This document shows, in pieces, positions 18,601 through 25,159 of a stretch of 41,026 nt of DNA. A program made the translations under genes and the position numbers. The stretch lies in contig JANSXW010000047.1 of assembly GCA_024742755.1 (NCBI GenBank), positions 1 through 41,026 on the forward strand. Direction: 5' to 3'. This DNA is from a bacterium. GTDB lineage: Bacteria; Bacteroidota; Bacteroidia; Chitinophagales; Saprospiraceae. The notes under the pieces are model-generated. The model searched no databases and was not told the origin of the DNA. It saw only the letters and a program-made list of their open reading frames with translations. The first letter of the stretch is position 1. Each line of letters begins with the position of its first letter.

Positions 18601-19294
18601 GGACCGGGCAGCAGAGACCATTGGCTACATCCTGATGGAAGCCGGGCAGTATAACCTTAGTGGTGTTATGCTTGAGGCTGGAGTTGGCCCCGATATCATT
18701 GGCGGGCAAAACGCGGGTGACACCTACAATACCGTCGTCCCCGCCCCCAACGGTGCTGTCCTCAGCGTAGCGGGCATCAAGGGAGGCGATGGGCATTGGC
18801 CTGTACTTTACGGCACGGAGCCTTTCGGCAATCAGACTTTCGAGCTATCTGTAGATGAAGATCAGATTTCAGATAGCGAGCGCTGGCATATGGACGAATC
18901 CATTGCTTTCATTGCTTTCAACAACACCCATGCGACTATTCCGAACCTGGCCCTGACTACCCCTGACGTGCCGGAACCGGCAAGTCAGATCGCGACGGTC
19001 AGCCCAACCCAGGAAGCGCCTGTAGTTTCGGAGGACCAGTTCCGGGCTTTCCCGAATCCTGTTTATGACGTGGTAACAGTCAATGCCAGCATTGCAAGCG
19101 GTGCCCCGTGCACCCTGACTGTAGTGGACGCAAATGGCAAAGTCCGGTTGACCCGGATTCACCCCCAAACCAATAGCCCTGTATTACAAGAGACCCTAGA
19201 CCTCAGCCACCTGCCCAACGGCTATTACTTCCTTCACCTGAAAGATGGCGAAAAGGACCGGACGATGCGGCTGATCAAGGTCAACGGGCAATAA
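15686..19294 (+). CDS. Multidomain T9SS-secreted surface protein
   Basis: A 1202-residue secreted protein. The signal peptide (1-24) ends in QLLAQ. Residues about 25-185 form a cohesin-like beta-sandwich (GTSSLLLTYDAEALAF, VTIGTVCFDV). A Cys-rich linker follows with a calcium loop DSDGDGIPDGVD (about 219-230). Residues about 235-358 resemble a CBM6/CBM35 carbohydrate-binding module (YEAESF, FRYTSNNRDRFLQLAIDG, GPNVDRMVV). Two copies of a ~275-residue module (about 413-687 and 805-1080) start ETGxxxxVxxxWQT and end DEDQIxDSERxH. They are separated by more Ca-loop/Cys linkers. Residues about 1118-1202 are a type IX C-terminal sorting domain (FRAFPNPVYDVVTV, LPNGYYFLHLKDG). It is expected on the cell surface or released. 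It is the last gene of the operon. Confidence 0.88.
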   Translation: MKRTITHILPLVFCLFSSGQLLAQSVALQLEASKDCNLYRYCTDIILASDSGEPVRMGTSSLLLTYDAEALAFHSYEPLAYNGGQDCLDGTMSPWSAHEFDAYSHPGKFSLTLLLNDAMPPCLEMDEAPTVTIGTVCFDVKQQGSAPGISFDPAHTSLNSLQANNGTAALPISAWPTLPEAGSLACDCPGAGAACDDQNVYTVNDQYDNNCNCRGVALDSDGDGIPDGVDPCQNLAYEAESFLEGNINVQNHIPHFYGDGFVDYTNDTSEFILLPIEAGIDGEYQFTFRYTSNNRDRFLQLAIDGSVVVPALSFPETAGWEDWQEITLSQTLTAGTHEVTLRPVDGWGPNVDRMVVSICEGCADSGSPCDDGDPCTLDDVLDRDCNCGGRVIDEDGDQVPDICDPHVGAAADFPLETGIAPSVTENWQTITLTETYDSMVVIATPHLIHKTDLPVVTRIRNAQGNSFELRVQNPGGTTPATYAVYYAVAEAGTYAAEHDGIKMEARLEPATKTADASNWWGNREQRAFRQYYENPVVLGQVMTHDNEAWSVFWASRGNHSAHPPEMNSLAAGKHKGEDYHTTRTDEMIGFLIIEAGSYQVRNRILEAGLGSDIVRGPNNNGYTYDLHNPEIRGAVLSAAGMDGGNGYWPVLFGEQPVEPGLIRMVADEDQIHDSERGHTTEQVAYLAFEDRICRYDADMDGVCDAEDVCPGFDDLADEDEDGIPNACDDCNDNLIGRPCDDGIACTILDVYTEDCGCAGIPMDSDGDGVCNWADICENGDDNIDTDNDGIPDACDPNVGDATTMPIETGLITGVSDTWQTVTLNRNFADLVVVATVQLPSYDYAPVVPRIRNAGGNTFELKVQNPSGATDSLYDVHFVAVQAGKYQAAHDGITMEAGFVSAMETAHAGHWWSAKEEREMEQQYTQPVLLGQVMSENDARWSVFWASKGNHSGTPAAPGSYAMGKHVAGDTLTDRAAETIGYILMEAGQYNLSGVMLEAGVGPDIIGGQNAGDTYNTVVPAPNGAVLSVAGIKGGDGHWPVLYGTEPFGNQTFELSVDEDQISDSERWHMDESIAFIAFNNTHATIPNLALTTPDVPEPASQIATVSPTQEAPVVSEDQFRAFPNPVYDVVTVNASIASGAPCTLTVVDANGKVRLTRIHPQTNSPVLQETLDLSHLPNGYYFLHLKDGEKDRTMRLIKVNGQ

Positions 19295-19327
19295 GAAATC
19301 ATTCCCCCTGCTCATCAACTGACCCCC

Positions 19328-19362
19328 CGGACCGTGTAGCAATATGCGGTCCGTTTTTTTTT
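19328..19362 (+). terminator. Terminator of the DUF1800-DUF1501-T9SS operon
   Basis: A perfect 7-bp stem CGGACCG (19328-19334) / CGGTCCG (19347-19353) has a 12-nt loop and is followed by nine T. It lies 33 nt after the T9SS gene stop. Confidence 0.85.
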
Positions 19363-19406
19363 ATGCTGTCGGAAAATCACTTTTGAAGAGCAATCCCAAC
19401 ACGGCC

Positions 19407-19576
19407 TCAATCCCAGCGCTCTTCATCGTACGGGATAATGCAAGCCTGGATTTTTGTGCCCTCGAAGTCCTCATGCCCCTCCCGCACGATGTCCGGGTAT
19501 GAAATATTGTTGGGGCAAAAGACGAGGTATAGCCCGGTGGTGAGGCCAAGGCTTTGGCAGTAATAGGCGAGTTGGC
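19407..19576 (-). pseudogene. Remnant: C-terminal end of a PD-(D/E)XK nuclease/ATPase-type protein
   Basis: Minus-strand translation ending at the stop 19409-19407 gives about 55 residues with protein-like composition: QLAYYCQSLGLTTGLYLVFC near the start and IQACIIPYDEERWD at the end. This resembles the C-terminus of Bacteroidota AAA-ATPase proteins with a PD-(D/E)XK nuclease domain (helix, then a GLYLVF strand). No start codon fits. Upstream the frame runs into a ten-nucleotide T run (19578-19587) and then the oppositely unrelated SDR gene, which shares the same strand. It therefore looks like a decayed fragment. Family assignment is by impression only. Confidence 0.45.
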
Positions 19577-19585
19577 GTTTTTTTT

Positions 19586-20227
19586 TTAAATCCGCTCCAC
19601 CGCCTGCGCTATTGGCTGATCTCCCTGCAGCATCTCATAGGAAGCCCGGTAGGTATTCGGCCGGTCCAGGATTTCCCGGATGGTGGTGGCCACGTCTTCG
19701 CGGGGGATTTCGCCCATACGCTCCTGTGTGCGCTCGCCGATGTCTACCTTGCCATTTCCGTTGTCGTTGGTGAGGCGGCCCGGCTTAAGGATGGTATAAT
19801 TCAGGCCGGAGGACATCAGGTGGTTGTCGGCGGCAGATTTGGCTTCGTAGTAATGCTTCATGGAGTCGGGCCATTCTTTGGGCTCAAAATCGGCACCGAA
19901 GGCGCTGACCATGACAAAGCGGTCCACCCCTTTGGATTTGGCTTCGTTAATGGCTTTGACTGCGCCCTCTTTATCGACTGCTTCTGTTTTGTCCTTACCA
20001 GTATCCGCGCCGGAGCCCGCAGTAAATACCACCGCATCCACTCCCTCAAAGGCGTGGCTGATGTCTTCTTCCAGATCGGCCAGCACGGGCTTGGTCCCTT
20101 TTTCCTTAAAGGTATTCACATCTTCTTCCTTGCGCACCATAGGCACCGGCTCGTGTTGGCTGTCTTTCAGCTTGTCTACCAGCTGTGTGCCGATTTGCCC
20201 GTTCGCTCCAATAATCAGTACTTTCAT
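19586..20227 (-). CDS. NAD(P)-binding SDR-like protein (YwnB/YhfK type)
   Basis: A 213-residue atypical short-chain dehydrogenase/NAD(P)H-binding protein. The Rossmann motif GANGQIG is at residues 7-13, followed by VVFTAGSG (about 66-73), VDRFVMVSAFGAD (about 100-112) and the YEAKSAAD active-site-like Tyr-x-x-x-Lys (about 126-133). The reaction is unknown. It is the last gene of the minus-strand cluster, 43 nt after the radical SAM gene, so co-transcription is plausible but not proven. The stop codon is embedded in a run of A on the coding strand. Confidence 0.85.
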   Translation of the reverse strand: MKVLIIGANGQIGTQLVDKLKDSQHEPVPMVRKEEDVNTFKEKGTKPVLADLEEDISHAFEGVDAVVFTAGSGADTGKDKTEAVDKEGAVKAINEAKSKGVDRFVMVSAFGADFEPKEWPDSMKHYYEAKSAADNHLMSSGLNYTILKPGRLTNDNGNGKVDIGERTQERMGEIPREDVATTIREILDRPNTYRASYEMLQGDQPIAQAVERI

Positions 20228-20270
20228 AATTGCCTTTACTGGTGAAGGGCTGACGGCGGCAGATGTTCGT

Positions 20271-21224
20271 TTACGCTTTCACTACCGGCAGCTCTACGAA
20301 GGTATCCGGGTTCATATCCTGCAGGTGCTCATTGAAAAAGACATCGCAGTACAGGCAGATGTTTTCCAGCTCCCGGGTGCGGGCTTTGGCTGCTGCCTCG
20401 GTGACGCCCAGGTGCTCGCCCATGCGCCAGGGGTCGCCTTCGTTGAGTTTTTGGAAGACGGGGTGCTCGGCCATGCGCGCCAGCACGTCGGCCACTTTTT
20501 CTGTTCGGGCATCGCCCATCGGGAATTTGGTGCCCGGGCAGCAGGGGTTGATCCGCCACAGCTGAATGCTGATTTCCTGCGGAATGTCCTCGTAGCCGCC
20601 CAGGAAGTTGCGGGCACCGGAGAGGATGGTGCAGAAGTTGTGCTCCGGGTCGCGCTTCCAGATATCTTTTTCCATGGCACGCCCGCGGGCCCAGTTGCCG
20701 CCCAGCCACATGTCTTCGGTAGCGCCCCAGGCACCCCAGCTCAGTGGATGGCCATGCAGGTAGTTTTGCTTGTCCACCAGCGGATCTTTGTCCTCACCGT
20801 TGACGCCCCGGGACTCGAACAGCTCTGCCAGTTCCATCAGCCGGGCACCGGCCTTTTTGTGGAAGCGGTCGATACTTGCGATGTCGAAACGGGTCACGCC
20901 CTTTTCGATGAGGGTGTCCAGGATTTCTTCCGTCAGCAGGTCGCCGTTGGTTTGCAGCATGATTTGGGTGCCCTGATCGGTGTAGCGTTCCCGCAGGGCG
21001 TCCAGGATATTGTACAGCTTCTTGCGGTCCGCGATGGGCTCCCCACCGGAAAGAATAATGCGGTCGATGCGCTCCGGCAGGTTATCGATGATCATCATGC
21101 ACTCCTCCTCGCTGATGCGGGCACCGTAGGGGCCGGAGTCGTTGTAGCAGTGGTCGCACTCGTCGTTGCACAATTGGGTGAATACCCAGTATAAAGATTC
21201 GCAGTGGTTGAAATCTACTTTCAT
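20271..21224 (-). CDS. Radical SAM protein with extra cysteines
   Basis: A 317-residue enzyme binding a [4Fe-4S] cluster through C19, C23 and C26 (LCNDECDHC, the CX3CX2C motif). The SAM-binding GGEP is at residues 60-63 (ILSGGEPIADRK). Five later cysteines, C198, C228-C229 (NPCCPG), C290 and C293 (NICLYC), could hold an auxiliary SPASM/twitch-like cluster. The start is the ATG at 21224, in an ATGA overlap with the ABC ATPase stop. A longer frame from 21257 would lie inside the ATPase gene. Tight coupling to an ABC importer suggests it modifies the imported compound or a peptide. The substrate is unknown and I do not recognise a named subfamily. Confidence 0.88.
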   Translation of the reverse strand: MKVDFNHCESLYWVFTQLCNDECDHCYNDSGPYGARISEEECMMIIDNLPERIDRIILSGGEPIADRKKLYNILDALRERYTDQGTQIMLQTNGDLLTEEILDTLIEKGVTRFDIASIDRFHKKAGARLMELAELFESRGVNGEDKDPLVDKQNYLHGHPLSWGAWGATEDMWLGGNWARGRAMEKDIWKRDPEHNFCTILSGARNFLGGYEDIPQEISIQLWRINPCCPGTKFPMGDARTEKVADVLARMAEHPVFQKLNEGDPWRMGEHLGVTEAAAKARTRELENICLYCDVFFNEHLQDMNPDTFVELPVVKA

Positions 21225-21955
21225 TTTGTAAGTTTTAAACCTTGGAGGTCTGTCCAAAACCGGGCCTCATCCAGGGCACCGGTGGATTCATCCGCAATAA
21301 ATTCGGCGCGGTTGCCGTAGATTTTTAATTGTCCGTTTTGCATCATGCCGAGGCGGTCGCCCATCAGCATGGCTTCTTTGAGGTCGTGGGTGACGAAGAT
21401 GGCGGTCAGGCCAAAATCCTTAGCCACCCGCTTGAGCAATTGCTGCATGCTGCGGCGCGTCTCGGCATCGAGGGCGCCGAAGGGCTCGTCCAGCAGCAGC
21501 ACCCGCGGCTCAATGATCAGCGCCCGCCCGAAAGCGACGCGCTGCCGCTGTCCGCCGGATAGCTGTTCTGGCATCTTCCGGGCTTGTCCGGGCAGTTCGA
21601 GCCGCTGCAGCAGGCCGTTTACTTTTTCCTTAATCTCCGTTTCCGGCCGCCGCCGCAGCCGGAGCCCGAAGGCGATGTTCTCAAACACATTCAGATGCGG
21701 GAACAGCAGGGCTTCCTGATAGAGATACACCACCCCCCGCTGATTGGCGGGCACGGGCGACAGGTCCTGCCCATCGAGCAGCAATTGGCCGCTGTCGGCG
21801 GTTTCCAGGCCTGCCAGGACCTTGAGCAGGGTCGTCTTGCCGCTGCCGGAACGCCCGAGGATGCTGAGCATTTCGTGCGCCCTTAGGGTGAAGCTTAGGC
21901 CTTGCAGGACGGCTTCTCCTTTGTATTGTTTGTTGATGTTTTTTATGGTCAGCAT
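21221..21955 (-). CDS. ABC transporter ATPase (YnjD-like)
   Basis: A 244-residue nucleotide-binding subunit. Walker A is GRSGSGKTT (about residues 34-42), the Q-loop is YLYQEALLFPH (about 77-87), the signature is LSGGQRQR (about 132-139), Walker B/D-loop is LLLDEPFGALD (about 153-163) and the switch is THD (about 189-191). It energises the two permeases encoded upstream. A 166-nt spacer with two hairpin repeat units separates it from the permease gene, unusual in an operon otherwise joined by overlaps. It overlaps the radical SAM gene by 4 nt. Confidence 0.93.
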   Translation of the reverse strand: MLTIKNINKQYKGEAVLQGLSFTLRAHEMLSILGRSGSGKTTLLKVLAGLETADSGQLLLDGQDLSPVPANQRGVVYLYQEALLFPHLNVFENIAFGLRLRRRPETEIKEKVNGLLQRLELPGQARKMPEQLSGGQRQRVAFGRALIIEPRVLLLDEPFGALDAETRRSMQQLLKRVAKDFGLTAIFVTHDLKEAMLMGDRLGMMQNGQLKIYGNRAEFIADESTGALDEARFWTDLQGLKLTK

Positions 21956-21970
21956 TTGCTGTGTTTGTGG

Positions 21971-22064
21971 TTACCTACGTTTCGTACCTACGGCACGATC
22001 TGGGCTGCATTTTGTTTTTTTCTACCCCTGTTTCGCACCTAAAGGCGCGACCCGGCTGCATTTC
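21971..22064 (-). repeat. Two tandem 52-bp hairpin repeat units inside the ABC operon
   Basis: The units begin at 21971 and 22023 and share TACC..G.TTTCG.ACCTA followed by GGCTGCATTT. Each contains a 7-8-bp stem-loop that pairs best on the minus strand through G-U (around 21981-21997 and 22033-22050). They look like a dispersed intergenic palindromic repeat of the REP type. They occupy most of the 166-nt spacer between the second permease and the ATPase gene. Confidence 0.7.
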
Positions 22065-22121
22065 ATTGTGCTGCTGAGGGCGAAGGCAGATCTCCCACTC
22101 TCCCACTCATCCCTTCCCATC

Positions 22122-22880
22122 TCACCCCTCCCGAAACACCACCGCCCGGTTCAGCCAAAGCAGGGCCACCGGTGGCAAAATCAGCAGGCAGCTGGCCAGG
22201 GCCGCCAGGAAGATATTAGCTTCACTGACGTACTGAAAGACCCGCAGCGTCAGCGTTGGCACCTTTCCTACTCCGATCAGGTTGGTGAGCCCGTACTCGA
22301 ACCAGGAGATGAGGAAGAGCTGAAAAAAGCAGGTCATCAGCGCGCCCTTGGCTACCGGCACCAGCACTTTGGCATAAGCCTGAGCGGTACTGCCCCCCAG
22401 CGTTTTAACCAGTTCCTCCATACTGCGCAGCCGCTCATTCCAGAAGCTGCTGAAGAAAATGACGCCGTAGGGGAAGGTAATAAACAACTGTGCCACGAGC
22501 ACACCGCCGAAGGTGCCGTACAATCCCGCCACAATGAAAAAGAACTGCAGGCAGGCCGCCAGAATGACCGGCGCAAAGACGTACGGAAAATACGCCAGGC
22601 TCAGCCAGGCTTCCCGCTTCGGGTGATAGGCGATGTGCCGGCTCACCCAGAAACTCAGGCTCGTGGACAAGGTAGCCACGCTTAGCGATAACAACACAGA
22701 AACCAGCACACTGTTGCCCAGCCCCTCGCTGCCGCCCAGCACCAACTGCCAGTTGCTCAGCGACCACTGCTCCGGGAAAATGGCCGGATAGGGCCACTGC
22801 TTGCCCAGCGACAGCATCAGCAGGAAGGCGAAGGGGAACAGGATCAGCCCGATCAGCGCTATTTTGGTGAATCTGCTCAT
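22122..22880 (-). CDS. ABC transporter permease (second)
   Basis: A 252-residue inner-membrane permease with about six helices. The cytoplasmic EAA-type loop ELVKTLGGSTAQAYAKVLVP is at about residues 157-176. The start is the ATG at 22880 (MSRFTKIAL), in an ATGA overlap with the preceding permease. A longer frame from 22910 would overlap further and add a polar extension. With its partner it corresponds to the two halves of the fused permease YnjC of E. coli (by resemblance of the system). Confidence 0.88.
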   Translation of the reverse strand: MSRFTKIALIGLILFPFAFLLMLSLGKQWPYPAIFPEQWSLSNWQLVLGGSEGLGNSVLVSVLLSLSVATLSTSLSFWVSRHIAYHPKREAWLSLAYFPYVFAPVILAACLQFFFIVAGLYGTFGGVLVAQLFITFPYGVIFFSSFWNERLRSMEELVKTLGGSTAQAYAKVLVPVAKGALMTCFFQLFLISWFEYGLTNLIGVGKVPTLTLRVFQYVSEANIFLAALASCLLILPPVALLWLNRAVVFREG

Positions 22881-23734
22881 GCGCGGCCCATTTGTTTGCG
22901 GTTGTACCAAAGCAGCCCGACCAGCAGGACCACTACCATGACCGTGTAGGCCACGCTGATGGCATAGGCTTCCGGGATGTCGCCCAGGTTGTAGCGTTGC
23001 AGCCGCTGTATGGTGCGTATGGATACCATCTGCACCGATTGGCTGCCTACCAGCAGGGGGATTTCGTAACTGCCCATGACGAACATGAAGTACAAAAACA
23101 CCGTCGCTAAACCCCGCCGCAGCAGCACCGGCACCGCCACCCGGAAGATGCGCTGCCGCCTTTTTGCGCCAAGCGTGGCTGCCAGGTGGAGGTACTCGCC
23201 CAGCCGTTCGTTTTGGTACAAATTGGCGAAGAAGATGGTGAAAAAGGGCGTCGCCATGATCACATGCGCCACGATGATGCCGATGCCGTAGTTGTCATTC
23301 ACCCAGTCCGGAAACTGCTCCAGCGCCCCGATGAGCCCCAGCTGATGCGACAACCTTGACAGCCAGCCGCCCTTGCCCAACCACTGGAAAATAAAAAAAG
23401 CCATTACAATCGCCGGAATGCTCAGCGGCAGGTAGATGAAAAACGACAGCGCTCCCTTCGTGAAAGCCTGAGGCGAGCGAAGCACCAGCGCCAGGGACAG
23501 CCCCAGCGCGACCCCAATACTCACTGCCGCCACGTACAGGCTGAAGCCCAGGGTACGCCAGAATGCCGCATCGCCCAGCACTTCCTGCCAGTGCGCCAGG
23601 GTAAAGCCTTCCGACAGCACGCCGGTCAGCCCCAGGCTGTAGAGCAAGGCATAGCTCACCCCCGCCACAATCGGAACGGCCGAAAGCAGGACGAACAGGC
23701 TTCTGCCCCCGTATGCTGCCCACCGCTGCTGCAT
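22877..23734 (-). CDS. ABC transporter permease (first)
   Basis: A 285-residue inner-membrane permease with about six helices. The EAA loop is EYLHLAATLGAKRRQRIFRV (about residues 181-200). Its ATG shares the A of the binding-protein stop (TGATG at 23734), and its own stop overlaps the next permease (ATGA). It is of the class used for small organic or inorganic solutes. The substrate is unknown. Confidence 0.88.
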   Translation of the reverse strand: MQQRWAAYGGRSLFVLLSAVPIVAGVSYALLYSLGLTGVLSEGFTLAHWQEVLGDAAFWRTLGFSLYVAAVSIGVALGLSLALVLRSPQAFTKGALSFFIYLPLSIPAIVMAFFIFQWLGKGGWLSRLSHQLGLIGALEQFPDWVNDNYGIGIIVAHVIMATPFFTIFFANLYQNERLGEYLHLAATLGAKRRQRIFRVAVPVLLRRGLATVFLYFMFVMGSYEIPLLVGSQSVQMVSIRTIQRLQRYNLGDIPEAYAISVAYTVMVVVLLVGLLWYNRKQMGRA

Positions 23735-24957
23735 CAGCCTTCGATGATTTCCTTACGAAAGTCTTCCGCCAAACGGATCATATACTCCGGTGCCAGCTCC
23801 ATCAGCGCCCTGTCCTGAATGGCCTCCCGGTCAGGGGCGTACTGCCGGTTGGGCAGGTTGCGGAACTTAGCCGCCCAGTCCTCCGGCAGTTTATCCAGGC
23901 TGAGCACGGTACCGTCGCCCCAGATAGCCGGGTCCATTTTGCGGTACTGCGCCTCCGGGGAGATCATAAAATTGGCGACCACCATGGCAGCAGCTTTGTT
24001 GGTAGCGTGTTTGGCGATGCCCAGGTAGTGGGAATTCTGAATGGTGCCCGGCTCCCAGACGTAGCCGCGGGCGCTTTCCGGGAAAACGCCCTGCAGCACT
24101 TTGTTGTCCACTTCGCAGTCGTTATTGCTCATGGTGAAGTGCAGCTCGCCGTTGGCAAACATCTGATGCATGGGCGCTACGCCTTCCGGAAAGGATTGCC
24201 CTTCCTTCCACATATAAGGCTTGAGCTCGCGCAGGTAGGCCCACAGCTGCGGAGCGTACTGCCCGTACTTGGCTTCGTCAAAGCTTCCCGCCAGTGCTTC
24301 CTGCCCGCCGGCGATATCGATCAGCAGGGCCTTGAGGAAGGTGAGCCCGGTGAAGCGGGTGTCAATCGTAAAGGTGCCGGGATGGGCTTTGGCGTAAGCC
24401 AGCAACTCAGCCCGGTCCTGTGGCGGATTGGGCGTGCGCAGGGTATCGTAAATGATCGCCATCTGCACATTCCCCCAGGGGCACTCGTACCCGTCCACCG
24501 GCTGTTGGAAGTCGGTGCCGATGAAGGAGTTATCCAGGTCGATGTACTGCGCATTGGGCAACTGCTCCGTCCACGGGCCGTGCAAGCCTCCGATCTGCCG
24601 CAGCTGATAGAAAGTCTCCCCATTGATCCACATCATGTCCACCTCGCTCTCCGTCTTGCCCGCCTGCAGTTCCGCCATCATCGTTTGCACGATGGCAGCG
24701 CCCTGCCCGCTCACGATATTGAGCTCGATGCCGTAGCGCTCCTTCACCTCGGGCTTCACGTAGTTCTGCATGTAGTCATTGATGAGGGGGTCGCCTGTCC
24801 ACATCATGTGGGTGAGGATGGCGCCCCGGGCTTCGGCTTCGATCTCGGGCCAGCTCATTTGGGAAAGGTCAGCTTGCGTGGTTTCCGGTGCGGTACGATC
24901 CCCACAGGCCGACAGTAAAAGCGCCAGCAAAAGGCTGAAAAAATTAAGTCTAGTCAT
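23734..24957 (-). CDS. ABC transporter substrate-binding lipoprotein (YnjB-like)
   Basis: A 407-residue periplasmic binding lipoprotein. The signal peptide has lipobox LLSAC, with the cysteine at residue 18. Motifs such as VDMMWINGETFYQL (about residues 104-117), GYECPWGNVQMAIIYDT and FMISPEAQYRKMDPAIWGDG resemble the YnjB branch of iron/thiamine-type solute-binding proteins. I use the ATG at 24957; the frame continues seven codons upstream to a TTG at 24978, which would spoil the signal peptide N-region. It follows the 53-codon ORF by 17 nt. The ligand is unknown. Confidence 0.88.
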   Translation of the reverse strand: MTRLNFFSLLLALLLSACGDRTAPETTQADLSQMSWPEIEAEARGAILTHMMWTGDPLINDYMQNYVKPEVKERYGIELNIVSGQGAAIVQTMMAELQAGKTESEVDMMWINGETFYQLRQIGGLHGPWTEQLPNAQYIDLDNSFIGTDFQQPVDGYECPWGNVQMAIIYDTLRTPNPPQDRAELLAYAKAHPGTFTIDTRFTGLTFLKALLIDIAGGQEALAGSFDEAKYGQYAPQLWAYLRELKPYMWKEGQSFPEGVAPMHQMFANGELHFTMSNNDCEVDNKVLQGVFPESARGYVWEPGTIQNSHYLGIAKHATNKAAAMVVANFMISPEAQYRKMDPAIWGDGTVLSLDKLPEDWAAKFRNLPNRQYAPDREAIQDRALMELAPEYMIRLAEDFRKEIIEG

Positions 24958-24974
24958 TGTTTTTACTTCGTTTT

Positions 24975-25136
24975 TCAATAATTCTCCCAGGCCACGCCAT
25001 AATCCGCCGCCCGCATTTCAAACCGCCCTTCCGGCTTCACCCCGCACAGCCACTCGGTGAGCTTATCGACGTAATGATCGAGGTAGCTCTCGCGCAAGCC
25101 GACGATGCCGTTGTCGATGACGGCTGCTTTGATCAT
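24975..25136 (-). CDS. 53-residue small ORF heading the ABC-radical SAM genes
   Basis: A short unannotated ORF with ATG at 25136, stop TGA at 24977-24975 and an in-frame stop two codons before the ATG, so it is not a gene tail. It lies 23 nt after the TonB-receptor gene and 17 nt before the binding-protein ATG, same strand. The product starts MIKAAVIDNGIVGLRESY, has one cysteine (C31) and ends in DYGVAWENY. It has no signal peptide or membrane helix. Tyr/Trp/Glu residues concentrate at the C-terminus. I recognise no family. It could be a radical SAM substrate peptide, a small regulator, or a structural accessory. Coding status rests on position, codon composition and protein-like sequence only. 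Confidence 0.6.
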   Translation of the reverse strand: MIKAAVIDNGIVGLRESYLDHYVDKLTEWLCGVKPEGRFEMRAADYGVAWENY

Positions 25137-25159
25137 GGTGAACTATAAAAATAAATGAA

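Noticed and set aside
19361..19549. 62-codon minus-strand ORF after the T9SS operon terminator
   Set aside because: Wrong frame of the gene remnant at 19407-19576, with Ser/Arg-rich shadow composition.
23713..24918. 401-codon plus-strand frame opposite the binding protein
   Set aside because: Antisense shadow; the minus-strand gene has a lipobox and overlaps the permease start as in an operon.
24958..24978. TTG start seven codons upstream for the binding lipoprotein
   Set aside because: The internal ATG at 24957 gives a standard lipoprotein signal peptide and leaves a normal gap after the small ORF.
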